A stretch of DNA of 64,000 bases from Ferribacterium limneticum (GTDB taxonomy: Bacteria; Pseudomonadota; Gammaproteobacteria; Burkholderiales; Rhodocyclaceae). Below are positions 1-13,100 of the stretch, one piece after another; position 1 is the first letter of the stretch, and each line of letters starts with the position of its first letter. The translations under genes and the position numbers were made by a program. Under the pieces are notes generated by a model that saw only the letters and a list, made by a program, of their open reading frames with translations, searched no databases and was not told where the DNA came from. The stretch covers positions 496,001 to 560,000 of the forward strand of contig NZ_CP075189.1 of the NCBI RefSeq assembly GCF_020510565.1. The letters run 5' to 3'.

Positions 1-1
1 G

Positions 2-58
2 CAGATGATCTTCACGCCGATGGTTTTGCGGTTGATGGACCACAAGCGGCGCGCCTGA
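2..58 (+). CDS. cbbP: Phosphoribulokinase, C-terminal end (partial)
   Basis: The open frame entering from the left edge encodes about 18 residues ending in FTPMVLRLMDHKRRA and a TGA stop at 56-58. The pattern of a hydrophobic stretch, then RLM and a basic tail resembles the C-terminus of class I phosphoribulokinases (the E. coli PrkB tail reads LIMLPLVQRLMEGKKIE from memory). This enzyme makes ribulose 1,5-bisphosphate from ribulose 5-phosphate and ATP. The call fits the context, because the next genes are transketolase, GAPDH, aldolase and epimerase, the usual cbb order. Only a short tail is visible, so the identification is tentative. Confidence 0.55.
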   Translation, partial: QMIFTPMVLRLMDHKRRA

Positions 59-64
59 TAGTTC

Positions 65-130
65 GTCGTTCCCGCGGAAGCGGGAACCCAGGAATGCAAG
101 GAACTGGATTCCCGCTTCTGCGGGAATGAC
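65..130. repeat. REP-like inverted repeat pair
   Basis: Two arms, TTCCCGCGGAAGCGGGAA near 69-86 and its partner TTCCCGCTTCTGCGGGAA near 109-126, lie head to head between cbbP and tkt. Each arm is itself an imperfect palindrome. This matches the widespread proteobacterial family of the type ATTCCCGC...GCGGGAAT. It may form a stem-loop in the mRNA. No other copy was seen in this window. Confidence 0.7.
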
Positions 131-164
131 AAGCAGCAACCGAATATAAAAAACGGAGACAAAC

Positions 165-2210
165 ATGGACCGCAACCAGACCGAAACCACCTTCCGCCGC
201 GAACTGGCCAACGCCGTCCGCTTTCTCGCCATTGACGCCGTCAATCAGGCCAAATCCGGCCACCCCGGCGCGCCGATGGGCATGGCCGACATCGCCGAAG
301 TGCTGTGGCGTGACCATCTCAAACACAACCCCGCCAACCCGCAGTGGGCGGACCGCGACCGCTTCGTGCTGTCGAACGGCCACGGCTCGATGCTGCTCTA
401 CGCGCTGTTGCACCTGACCGGTTACGACCTGAGCATTGATGACCTGAAGAGCTTCCGCCAGTTCGGCAGCCGCACCGCCGGCCACCCGGAAGTCGGCCAC
501 ACGCCGGGCGTCGAGACGACCACCGGCCCGCTCGGCCAGGGCCTGACCAACGCCGTCGGCATGGCGCTGGCCGAAAAACTGCTGGCCCAACGCTACAACC
601 GGCCGGGGCTGGATATCGTCGATCACCGGACCTGGGTTTTCGTCGGCGACGGCTGCCTGATGGAAGGCATCAGTCACGAAGCCTGCTCGCTGGCCGGCGT
701 CTGGGGCCTCGACAAGCTGACCTGCTTCTACGACGACAACGGGATTTCCATCGACGGCCACGTCAAGGGCTGGTTCCGCGACGACACCCCGGCCCGCTTC
801 CGCGCCTACGGCTGGCATGTTGTCGGGCCGATTGACGGCCATGACTCGGCGGCTCTCTCGGCGGCCGTTGCCGAAGCCAAAACGGTCACCGGCCAGCCGA
901 CGCTGATCGTCTGCCGCACGCAGATCGGCTGGGGTTCGCCGAACAAGGCCGGTTCGCACGACGTGCATGGCGCACCGCTCGGTGCCGACGAAACAGCCGC
1001 CACCCGCGCCGCGCTCGGCTGGTCGCATGCGCCATTCGAAGTCCCGGACAGCCTGCGTGCCGCGTGGAACGCCCGGGCCACCGGTGCCGCTGCCGAAGCC
1101 GGCTGGCACAACAAGTTCGCCGCCTACCGCGCCAAATACCCGGAACTCGCCGCCGAGTTCGAGCGCACGCAATCCCACGGTCTACCGGAAAAATGGCCCG
1201 AAATTAAAAGCGAACTGCTCGCCGCTGCCGGCCGCAAGGAAGCAGCCACCGCCACCCGCAAGTCGTCGCAGAATTGCCTCGACCTGCTGGTCGACCGCGT
1301 GCCCGAACTGCTCGGCGGCTCGGCCGACCTGACCGGCTCCAACCTGACCGCCGGCAAGGGCAGCATCGCCCTGCACGAGGCTGGCGAGCGCCAGGCCAAC
1401 TACGTGTCCTACGGCGTCCGCGAATTCGGCATGACGGCGATCATGAACGGCGTCGCCCTGCACGGCGGGCTGATCCCCTACGGCGGCACCTTCGCGGTGT
1501 TCTCCGACTACGCCCGCAACGCCATCCGGATGAGTGCGCTGATGAAGCAGCGCGTCGTCCATGTCCTGACCCACGATTCCATCGGCCTCGGCGAGGACGG
1601 CCCGACCCACCAGCCGGTCGAACACGCCAGCAGCCTGCGAATCATTCCCGGCCTCGACCTCTGGCGCCCCTGCGACGAGCTGGAAACAGCCATCGCCTGG
1701 GCCGCAGCGCTCGAGCGCCAAAACGGACCTTCCGCCCTCTTTTTGTCGCGTCAAAATCTGCCGCAATACGGCGGCGCGGCGAGCCGGGCGGAAGGTGCCA
1801 GCCGTGGCGGCTACGTGCTCTCCGAAGCCGACGGCCAGCTCCAGGCGGTGATCATCGCCACCGGCTCGGAAGTCGCCATTGCCATGCAGGCACAGGCCAT
1901 CCTGAAAGCCGGCGGGGTCGCCGTGCGCGTCGTCTCGATGCCCTGCACGCGGTGCTTCGACCAGCAGTCGCCGACGTGGAAAAAGCTCGTCCTGCCGCCG
2001 GACGTCTGCCGCGTCGCCATCGAAGCCGGGCAGACCGATTTCTGGCACAAGTACGTCGGCCTCGATGGCGACGTCCTTGGCATCGACGAATTCGGCGCCT
2101 CGGCCCCGGCCCCGGTGCTCTACGACCACTACGGTCTGACCGCCGACAACCTGGCGCAAACGGTGTTGCGCACCATTGTCAGCGCCGGGGGTAGTGATGG
2201 CGACTTCTGA
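165..2210 (+). CDS. tkt: Transketolase (Calvin-cycle copy)
   Basis: A 681-residue thiamine-diphosphate enzyme that moves two-carbon ketol units between sugar phosphates in the Calvin and pentose phosphate pathways. SGHPGAPMG (residues 31-39), NGHGS (71-75) and the diphosphate/metal motif GDGCLMEG (161-168) are present, as is the VREFGM region that holds the catalytic glutamate. The length is normal for the family. ATG 165 follows GGAG at 155-158. The gene opens a run with gap, fba and rpe, so it is probably the cbbT-type paralogue. A second tkt lies at 22022-24028. The codons for [11 protein letters not shown] (from about 1179) match the dispersed 40-bp motif found across this window. Confidence 0.97.
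   Translation: MDRNQTETTFRRELANAVRFLAIDAVNQAKSGHPGAPMGMADIAEVLWRDHLKHNPANPQWADRDRFVLSNGHGSMLLYALLHLTGYDLSIDDLKSFRQFGSRTAGHPEVGHTPGVETTTGPLGQGLTNAVGMALAEKLLAQRYNRPGLDIVDHRTWVFVGDGCLMEGISHEACSLAGVWGLDKLTCFYDDNGISIDGHVKGWFRDDTPARFRAYGWHVVGPIDGHDSAALSAAVAEAKTVTGQPTLIVCRTQIGWGSPNKAGSHDVHGAPLGADETAATRAALGWSHAPFEVPDSLRAAWNARATGAAAEAGWHNKFAAYRAKYPELAAEFERTQSHGLPEKWPEIKSELLAAAGRKEAATATRKSSQNCLDLLVDRVPELLGGSADLTGSNLTAGKGSIALHEAGERQANYVSYGVREFGMTAIMNGVALHGGLIPYGGTFAVFSDYARNAIRMSALMKQRVVHVLTHDSIGLGEDGPTHQPVEHASSLRIIPGLDLWRPCDELETAIAWAAALERQNGPSALFLSRQNLPQYGGAASRAEGASRGGYVLSEADGQLQAVIIATGSEVAIAMQAQAILKAGGVAVRVVSMPCTRCFDQQSPTWKKLVLPPDVCRVAIEAGQTDFWHKYVGLDGDVLGIDEFGASAPAPVLYDHYGLTADNLAQTVLRTIVSAGGSDGDF
1176..1215 (+). 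repeat. Dispersed 40-bp motif, coding copy in tkt
   Basis: CACGGTCTACCGGAAAAATG then GCCCGAAATTAAAAGCG matches the motif core with one change (A to T in GGTCAACC). It is in frame within transketolase, in a poorly conserved linker. The other tkt has LPANWEA at this place, so no length change is evident. Confidence 0.6.
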
Positions 2211-2312
2211 TGCCTGATCCGATGCCCGCCTAGCCCGGCCAACCCCAATTCAAGCCGTCCCGAACGCCTGTTATCGCGGGCGTAACGGGCTTGCTCGTTC
2301 AAGAATTCTTAA

Positions 2313-3338
<1,026 letters not shown>

Positions 3339-3349
3339 AAGGACACGCC

Positions 3350-4387
3350 ATGGCCCTCATTTCCCTGCGCCAACTGCTCGACCACGCCGCCGAGCACAGC
3401 TACGGTCTCCCCGCCTTCAACGTCAATAACATGGAGCAGATCCAGGCCATCATGCAGGCGGCCGAAGCCTGCGACAGCCCTGTCATCCTGCAGGCTTCAG
3501 CCGGCGCCCGCAAATACGCCGGTGAGCCTTTCCTGCGCAAGCTGGTCGAAGCCGCCATCGAGCAATACCCGGACATCCCCGTCTGCCTGCACCAGGACCA
3601 TGGCACCTCGCCGGCCGTCTGCCTGCAGTCGATGCGCAGCGGCTTTTCGAGCGTGATGATGGACGGTTCGCTGGGCCCGGACGGCAAGACGCCGGCCCCC
3701 TACGCCTACAACGTCCTGGTGACCAGCAAGGTGGTCGAGATGGCCCACGCCATCGGCGTTTCGGTCGAGGGCGAACTAGGCTGCCTCGGCTCGCTGGAAA
3801 CCGGCGAAGCGGGCGAGGAGGACGGCATCGGCGCCGCCGGCAAGCTCGATCATTCGCAGATGCTGACCGACCCCGAAGAGGCTGCCGACTTCGTCGACAA
3901 GACCGGCGTCGACGCCCTGGCCATCGCCATCGGCACCAGCCACGGCGCCTACAAATTCACCCGGCCGCCGACCGGCGAAATCCTCGCCATCGACCGCATC
4001 AAGGCCATCCACGCCCGCATCCCGAACACCCATCTGGTCATGCACGGCTCAAGCAGCGTCCCGCAGGAATGGCTGGCGGTCATTCGCCAGTACGGCGGCG
4101 CGATGAAGGAAACCTACGGCGTGCCGGTCGAGGAAATCGTCGAAGGCATCCGCCACGGCGTGCGCAAGGTCAATATCGATACCGATATCCGCCTCGCCAT
4201 GACCGGCGCCATGCGCAAGGCGATGGCCGAAAAGCCCGAGGAATTCGATCCACGTGCCTTCTTGAAAGCTGCTGTGGTGGCGGCGCGCGACATCTGCAAA
4301 TTGCGTTTCGACGCCTTTGGCTGCGCCGGTCAGGCCAGCCGCATCAAACCCGTGTCACTGGACAAAATGGCTGTCGCCTACCGCTGA
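3350..4387 (+). CDS. fba: Fructose-bisphosphate aldolase, class II (Calvin subtype)
   Basis: A 345-residue zinc-dependent aldolase for fructose 1,6-bisphosphate and, in Calvin organisms, sedoheptulose 1,7-bisphosphate. [12 protein letters not shown] near the N-terminus, HQDHGTSPA with zinc-region histidines, and the [18 protein letters not shown] region (given here in part) are family signatures. The ATG at 3350 follows AAAGGA, which overlaps the gap stop codon, so translation is probably coupled. A longer upstream open frame exists but lacks this signal and overlaps gap. The protein is close in sequence to the aldolase at 15581-16645. Confidence 0.96.
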   Translation: MALISLRQLLDHAAEHSYGLPAFNVNNMEQIQAIMQAAEACDSPVILQASAGARKYAGEPFLRKLVEAAIEQYPDIPVCLHQDHGTSPAVCLQSMRSGFSSVMMDGSLGPDGKTPAPYAYNVLVTSKVVEMAHAIGVSVEGELGCLGSLETGEAGEEDGIGAAGKLDHSQMLTDPEEAADFVDKTGVDALAIAIGTSHGAYKFTRPPTGEILAIDRIKAIHARIPNTHLVMHGSSSVPQEWLAVIRQYGGAMKETYGVPVEEIVEGIRHGVRKVNIDTDIRLAMTGAMRKAMAEKPEEFDPRAFLKAAVVAARDICKLRFDAFGCAGQASRIKPVSLDKMAVAYR

Positions 4388-4422
4388 CCAAACCGAGCAT
4401 CACTCTGCTGTACCTTGCGTTT

Positions 4423-4452
4423 GCGGCCCCGAAGTCTGGGGCCGCCTTTTTT
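4423..4452 (+). terminator. Rho-independent terminator between fba and rpe
   Basis: GCGGCCCC, loop GAAGTCT, GGGGCCGC, then CTTTTTTC. The perfect 8-bp stem plus T-run lies 10 bp before the rpe start. It would stop or attenuate transcription entering rpe. Confidence 0.85.
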
Positions 4453-4462
4453 CGGAGGCACC

Positions 4463-5173
4463 ATGAGCCAACCTGATTTCGTCATCGCCCCAAGCATCCT
4501 CTCCGCCAACTTCGCCAAGCTCGGCGAAGAAGTGAGCAACGTCATCGCCTCCGGCGCCGACTGGATTCACTTCGACGTGATGGACAACCACTACGTCCCC
4601 AACCTGACCATTGGCCCGCTGGTTTGCGCCGCCATCCGGCCGTGCACCGCAGCACCCATCGATGTCCACCTGATGGTCAAACCCGTCGACCGCATCATCC
4701 CCGACTTCGCCAAGGCCGGCGCCAACATCATCACCTTCCACCCGGAAGCCTCCGACCACGTCGACCGCAGCCTGTCGCTGATCCGCGATAGCGGCTGCCA
4801 GGGCGGCTTGGTCTTCAACCCGGCCACGCCGCTTGACCACATGGATTACGTCCTCGACAAGATCGACGTCATCCTGCTCATGAGTGTCAACCCCGGCTTC
4901 GGCGGCCAGAAATTCATCCCCGGCACGCTGGCCAAGGCCAGATTGGCGCGCGCCAAACTCGATGCTTATGAACAGGAAACCGGCCGGCGCATCCGCCTCG
5001 AAATCGACGGCGGCGTAAACACCGCCAACATCGCCGAAATCGCCCGCGCCGGCGTCGACGCCTTCGTCGCCGGTTCAGCCGTCTATGGGGCAGGAAAGGA
5101 TAGCGACCCGCATCGCTACGAGTCGATCATCAGCGACCTGCGGATGGCCTTGCTGGGAGCGCGTCCGGCGTGA
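4463..5173 (+). CDS. rpe: Ribulose-phosphate 3-epimerase
   Basis: A 236-residue TIM-barrel enzyme interconverting ribulose 5-phosphate and xylulose 5-phosphate. Signature segments [46 protein letters not shown] and EIDGGVN are all present with the metal-binding His and Asp residues. ATG 4463 follows GGAGG at 4454-4458; a longer upstream frame reads through the terminator and is not preferred. As last gene of the cbb-like run it is a cbbE candidate, but it also serves the pentose phosphate pathway. It is cut off from fba by a strong terminator, so it may have its own promoter or rely on readthrough. Confidence 0.96.
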   Translation: MSQPDFVIAPSILSANFAKLGEEVSNVIASGADWIHFDVMDNHYVPNLTIGPLVCAAIRPCTAAPIDVHLMVKPVDRIIPDFAKAGANIITFHPEASDHVDRSLSLIRDSGCQGGLVFNPATPLDHMDYVLDKIDVILLMSVNPGFGGQKFIPGTLAKARLARAKLDAYEQETGRRIRLEIDGGVNTANIAEIARAGVDAFVAGSAVYGAGKDSDPHRYESIISDLRMALLGARPA

Positions 5174-5213
5174 TTGCTACGGTCAACCGGGAAAAATGGC
5201 CAATAAGCGAAAG
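5174..5213 (+). repeat. Dispersed 40-bp motif, after rpe
   Basis: Starts directly after the rpe stop: TTGCTACGGTCAACCGGGAA, then AAATGGCCAATAAGCGAAAG. Full core, A-tract and GGCC are kept; the final A-rich part has diverged. Confidence 0.85.
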
Positions 5214-5470
5214 ATGTTTGAGGATATAACGTTGACACCGCACCCTTTGGATTGCTTGAGGTGTTTGTTGTCAGAGCGAATTTGCTTCAGCCCTTGTGTC
5301 AGGTTTGGCCAGGAATTCCGGGGAGGGCGCCTTGGCTTCCTGGTGTGCTTATTAAAGGTTTGTATCAGAAAGCCTTAATAAGCGATGGCTTGTTAAAGTT
5401 TTCCGCTACTTCGTGACGAGGATGCACTGTGGGGCCAGCGCCGCGAACTGGCCGTCGTCTGGCGTAGAGC
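5174..5470. other. Intergenic region between convergent rpe and hybrid kinase
   Basis: About 297 bp without a convincing gene. It holds a copy of the dispersed motif at its left end and an imperfect inverted repeat at 5348-5382 (CTTATTAAAGG and CCTTAATAAG with a 14-base loop) that could act as a weak terminator for the convergent genes. The rest is slightly AT-richer than its surroundings. Confidence 0.6.
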
Positions 5471-8452
<2,982 letters not shown>

Positions 8453-8824
8453 TATGCCGGCCAGATTTGCTCTGGCTTGATTTCTGGAAAGGCGCCTTGG
8501 GGGGAGGGCTATGCCATCGCGCTGTATTTGAATGCTTTGTCGCGAGTTGTCGGTCGATATCCTACCTTGATTCTCGGGGAAATTGGCGGACAGGGCGATC
8601 TCTCCCGGGCGTGCTTGTCGGCAGAAAAAGCCGCCCGAAGGTGGCTTCCACGGTCAACCGGAAAAAACGGCCAAAAATGAAATCGGCTCAGGCGTCGCCA
8701 AAATGGCCACGCCCCGGTTTTCTCCCGAACTTTGCGCCGATTCGCAGTCTAAAGAACGCCGAGAGCATTTCTCCCCCCGGTCCTGTCAGCGCTGCACTCC
8801 TTCGAATATTCACGGAGACCCACC
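8453..8824. other. Intergenic region with dispersed motif and terminator-like hairpin
   Basis: About 370 bp between a leftward kinase gene and a rightward small membrane-protein gene. It should hold both promoters, but I cannot assign -35/-10 boxes with confidence. A hairpin (GCCGCCC/GGTGGC, 8630-8647) preceded by A5 lies directly beside a dispersed-motif copy. Open frames here encode motif-derived peptides such as [11 protein letters not shown] and are not credible genes. Confidence 0.6.
8648..8687 (+). repeat. Dispersed 40-bp motif, near-consensus copy
   Basis: CCACGGTCAACCGGAAAAAA then CGGCCAAAAATGAAATCGG. This is one of the best matches to the consensus. It is preceded by a GCCGCC hairpin, as is the copy at 15557. 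Confidence 0.9.
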
Positions 8825-9082
8825 ATGCCGAAATGGATCAACCTGCTGTTTCTGTCCTTCTTTACCGCCGTCGCCGGCGAAGCATTTTTCTTCACCTTCA
8901 TCGACCCGAAGCTGCTCTACCTGTTCGGCGAGCCGGTGTACTGGAGCCCGATGGTCGTCTACTCGCTCGGCTTCTTCATGTTCTGGGCCCTGACCGGCCT
9001 GACCGCAGCGCTGGTCGCCTTGATGCTGAAACCGGGCGCGGAGGTGAACCGGGAAGGGACGCATCGGCCCCATGTGGCCTGA
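8825..9082 (+). CDS. Small two-helix membrane protein, unknown function
   Basis: An 85-residue protein with two hydrophobic segments (about 4-26 and 40-66) joined by a short polar loop containing FGEPVYWSP. The ATG at 8825 follows GGAGA at 8814-8818 with good spacing. The tail is hydrophilic. It is probably an inner-membrane protein. No family with a known function is recognised. It stands alone between leftward genes and ends 15 bp before the end of the convergent HD-GYP gene. Confidence 0.7.
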   Translation: MPKWINLLFLSFFTAVAGEAFFFTFIDPKLLYLFGEPVYWSPMVVYSLGFFMFWALTGLTAALVALMLKPGAEVNREGTHRPHVA

Positions 9083-9097
9083 CGCTCGCCGAATCCT

Positions 9098-10138
9098 CTA
9101 GGGTGTATCGGCGTAGCGCCGGCGGATGTCCTCGACTTGCGGAATCAAGTCGAGGAACAGCTCGAGCAAATCCGGATCAAAAATGCTGCCGGATTGGGCG
9201 CGCATGAAGTCGACTGCTTCGACCGTACTCCAGGCGTGTTTATAAGGCCGCTCGCTGGTCAGTGCGTCGAACACATCGGCGATCGTCACGATGCGTCCTT
9301 CGAGCGGAATTCCATCGCCGGCGAGCCCGTGCGGATAGCCGCTGCCATCCCATTTTTCGTGGTGGGTCAGGGCGACGATCCGGGCCATTTGCAGGAGTTC
9401 GGATGGATGGTCACCGATGATCTCGGCGCCGATGAGCGGGTGCGTTTTCATCAAGGCCCACTCCTCGGGGTCAAGCGGGCCGGGCTTGATGAGGACGCGG
9501 TCGGGAATGCCGATTTTTCCGATATCGTGCATCGGCGCCGCATTGAGCAACAGGTTGGCCTGGCGCTCGGAAACGCCGGCGGCACGGGCCAGCAGGCGCG
9601 ATGATTTGCTCATGCGAATGACGTGCATGCCGGTCTCGTTATCCCGGTATTCGGCCGCCCGGCCTAGCCGGCGGACGATCTCGATACGCGTCTCGTCCAG
9701 TTCGCGGGTGCGCTCCTGGACCAGGCGCTCCAGACTATGGCTGCGGTTATGGCGTTCAATATGGAGCTGGACGCGCAGCCTGACGATGGAGGCATGGCAG
9801 GGCTTGTGGAGAAAATCGACGGCGCCCAGTTCGAGCCCTCTGGTTTCATCCTGGACTTCGGTCAGCGCGGTCACGAAAATGACCGGAATCTCCCGCGTGA
9901 CGATGTCCGCCTTGAGTCGCCGGCAGACCTCGTAGCCATCCATTCCCGGCATCATGACATCGAGCAGGATCAGGTCGAACTGCTGCTGCCGGACTATCTC
10001 GAGCGCATCGGCCCCGCTCGTGGCAAACAGCACGCGATAGTTATCGCGCAGCATGCCAGCCAGTGTTGAAATGTTTTCGGGAATGTCATCGACGACGAGT
10101 ATGGTGCCCATCAGGTTTCGTTCCATCGCCTCACTCAT
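9098..10138 (-). CDS. Response regulator with HD-GYP domain (c-di-GMP phosphodiesterase type)
   Basis: A 346-residue protein with an N-terminal receiver (ILVVDDIPEN, phospho-acceptor in LILLDVMMPGMDG) and a C-terminal HD-GYP domain. HDIGKIGIP, HPLIGAEII and HHEKWDGSGYPHGL keep the metal-binding and GYP residues, so it should hydrolyse cyclic di-GMP as in RpfG-like proteins. The preferred start, ATG 10138, lies one base after the stop of the upstream hybrid kinase; ATG 10126 or 10111 are alternatives. The longer upstream frame overlaps the kinase and is rejected. Translational coupling implies that the kinase is its cognate phosphodonor. Confidence 0.93.
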   Translation of the reverse strand: MSEAMERNLMGTILVVDDIPENISTLAGMLRDNYRVLFATSGADALEIVRQQQFDLILLDVMMPGMDGYEVCRRLKADIVTREIPVIFVTALTEVQDETRGLELGAVDFLHKPCHASIVRLRVQLHIERHNRSHSLERLVQERTRELDETRIEIVRRLGRAAEYRDNETGMHVIRMSKSSRLLARAAGVSERQANLLLNAAPMHDIGKIGIPDRVLIKPGPLDPEEWALMKTHPLIGAEIIGDHPSELLQMARIVALTHHEKWDGSGYPHGLAGDGIPLEGRIVTIADVFDALTSERPYKHAWSTVEAVDFMRAQSGSIFDPDLLELFLDLIPQVEDIRRRYADTP

Positions 10139-10139
10139 C

Positions 10140-13100
10140 TCAGTTGCCTTGGCTGGGCGCCGACAATATTTCCTGCAGCTTCGCCAGTTTGCTTGCCGCC
10201 AACGGGTAGTCATAGCGGTCGATGGCCTGGCGGACACCATCCCAGGCAGTTCGACTGGCCGAATTGGCAAAGTAGGGCGAAATCTTTTCCGCCAGGTCGT
10301 CAGCCGCCGTATCGTGCAGTTTGAGCAGTTCAGCCAGTCTGGCCAGCAAGGCTGTCGTCCTTTCGCTATCGACCGCTGAAGCTTCCGATAAACCATTGCC
10401 GGCGTCAATCAGCCGATCAATCTCGGCCAGTCCGCTCGTTACCTGGTGCAGTAGCTCAAGAAGTTGCGGTAAATGCGTATCGCATTTGGCTGTGTCGTGG
10501 GCGGCCGCCGCAACTTCCAGGGCTGCGGCGGATTCGCCAAGGTCGGTGGCGCCGACGGTGTGGGCGACACCTTTGAGCGAATGGGCCAGTCGCGAGGCCG
10601 TCAGACAGTCACCGGCCGCCTGTGCCGCCCTGAACTGCGGCGCAAAACTTTGCCCCTGCGTATCGCGGAACTGCTTGAGAACCCGGAGCAGCAGCGGTAG
10701 CCGGCCACCGACATGGGCCAGTCCGATCGCGACGTTGATACCGGGAAATACCGGCAGGGAATTTTCTGCCGCAGGAAGGCTTTTGGGTTTTATTTCATTC
10801 GTCGCGGCGGCAGGCATGTCCGGGAAACATTGCGCCATTTGTTCGTAGAGAACATCCATGCGGACCGGTTTGGGGACGTGCGAATTCATGCCGGCTGCCC
10901 GGCAAGCCTCCTTGTCCTCAACCATCGCATTGGCGGTCAGGGCAATGATCTTGATTTTCTGCCAGGCCGGGTTTTCACGAAGTTTACGGGTGGCCGTAAA
11001 GCCATCCATCACCGGCATCTGGCAATCCATCAGGATCAGGTCCGGCACTTTGCGCGACACCGCCTCGAGTGCTTCAGCGCCATTCGAGGCCAGGCGTAGG
11101 GTGATGCCGACATCGGCCAGCAAGGCGCAGATGACTTCCTGATTCACCTCGATGTCCTCGACCAGCAGGATGTCCAGATGGCGGAATCTTGACCATTGCC
11201 GGCCCGCCGCCTTGCGCCGGTCAGGGGTGGGCGCCTCCTGGGCGGCTACCCCCAAACAGCGCGCCAGTTCAACATAGACATGGCGAGCACTGACCGGTTT
11301 GGCGAGCAGGCTGTCGATTTCGTGGCTGATCTCCTGCAGTTCTTCCTGATGACTGTAGGCGGTCACGAGGATCATCGGCGGTGCTGAATTCAGCGATGAG
11401 AGCGCTGTACGCAAGCGGCGAATGGTCTCGATCCCGTCTACCCCGGGCATCCGCCAGTCGACCAGGCAGGCCAGATAGCGGGCGCTGTCGTCCGCCGCCA
11501 GGGCCAGCGCGGCTTCGGCGCAATCGACAGCCCGCACTTTCAGGCCAAGTCTTCCAATGATCTGCTCGAGGAGTTGCCGGGCAATCGGACTGTCGTCGAC
11601 CACCATCACCGGGCGGTCAGCGTATTCGGCCAGCCGCGTTGCCAAGGCGGCGACCCCGGAGCGGCGGTCGAGCCCCAGGTTGGAAAATCTGGTCGTGAAA
11701 TGGAAAGTGCTGCCTTCGCCGGGGGCGCTGACGACCCATATCCGCCCTCCCATCCTTTCCACGAGGTGGCGCGAAATGGCCAGGCCCAGCCCCGTGCCGC
11801 CGTAGCGGCGCGTTGTCGAGACATCGGCCTGGGTAAACGGCTGGAAGAGTTTTTCAACCTGCTCCGGTGACATGCCAATGCCTTCATCGCGAACCGCAAA
11901 GTGCAGTTCGGCCCAGTCGGTATCGAGGCGTGTTGTTTCAACCGTGACGACGACATTGCCGCCCACCGAAAACTTCAAGGCATTGGTGACCAGATTGGTG
12001 AGGACCTGCCCGAGCCGCAACGCATCGCCCCCCAGCAGATGCGAGTCATTGTCGATGTCGTAACTCAGTTCAATGCCCTGATTCTCGGCACGCAGCGCGG
12101 TGACGGCAGAAAGCTGGTCGAAAACGGTTTCCAGGACGAATGGCAGGTTTTCCATCTGCAGCATGCCGGCCTCGATCTTCGAGAAGTCGAGAATGTCGTC
12201 GATGATGTGAAGCAGGGCGTCCGAAGCCGCCTTGATCTTGGCCAGATAGTTCCGCTGGCGGTCATTCAAGGCGGTTTCGAGGCACAGGTCGGCCATGCCG
12301 ATGATGGCGTTCATCGGCGTGCGAATCTCGTGGCTCATGTTGGCCAGGAAGGAGCTCTTGGCCTGCGTGGCGGCCTCCGCCTCATCGGCCCGATGGGCCA
12401 GTTCGGCTTCCATCTGACGCTGGGGCTTGATATCCCGCGAGAATCCGACGGTCCCGATGACGGTCATGTCGGCATCGAGAATCGGGGCCCGGAAGGTCTC
12501 GTAGCAGGTGTCCGGGTGATCGGGCAGGGCGTCTTCGATCGTCTTCCGGGTGCGGGTGGCGATCACTTCCAGATCTTCGGCGCGATAGCGCTCCGCCGCC
12601 GCCCGGGGCCAGACATCGAAATCGGATTTGCCCAGCAAGGCCTCCCTGCTCAGGCCGGCCACCTGGGCATAGGCCTTGTTCACTGCCATGAAATTTCCCG
12701 CCACATCCTTGAGCCAGGCCATGTGCGGAATCGTGTCGATCATCGCCTGCAAGGATTGGGTCTGGTAGCGTACTTCCCGGGTCCTGGCCTCGACCAGTTC
12801 CTCGAGGTGCTGGCGGTGGTGTTGCAGCTCCTCGGCATTGCGTTTGAACTCGGTAACGTCCTGCTGCACCGCGACGTAATGGGTGATCGAGCCATCGCTC
12901 TGGCGAATCGGCGCAATGATCGAAAGTTCGATGTATTCGCTGCCGTCCTTGCGCCGGTTGCAGAGTTCTCCCCGCCAACTGGCGCCACGCCTGAGCGTCT
13001 GCCAAAGATCGGCATAAACCTCGGGAGGCGTTTGGCCGGAGCGCAGCAAGCTGGGTTTCTGGCCAAGCGCCTCGTCACGGCTGTAGCCGGTTCTTTCGAC

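Noticed and set aside
12..1178. A minus-strand open frame of 388 codons across the tkt start
   Set aside because: It overlaps the tkt start and the REP-like repeat and has no start signal. The forward frame is a canonical transketolase.
8467..9207. A 246-codon plus-strand frame containing VNRKKRPKM
   Set aside because: It reads through a terminator-like hairpin and the dispersed motif and overlaps the better-supported 85-residue gene in another frame.
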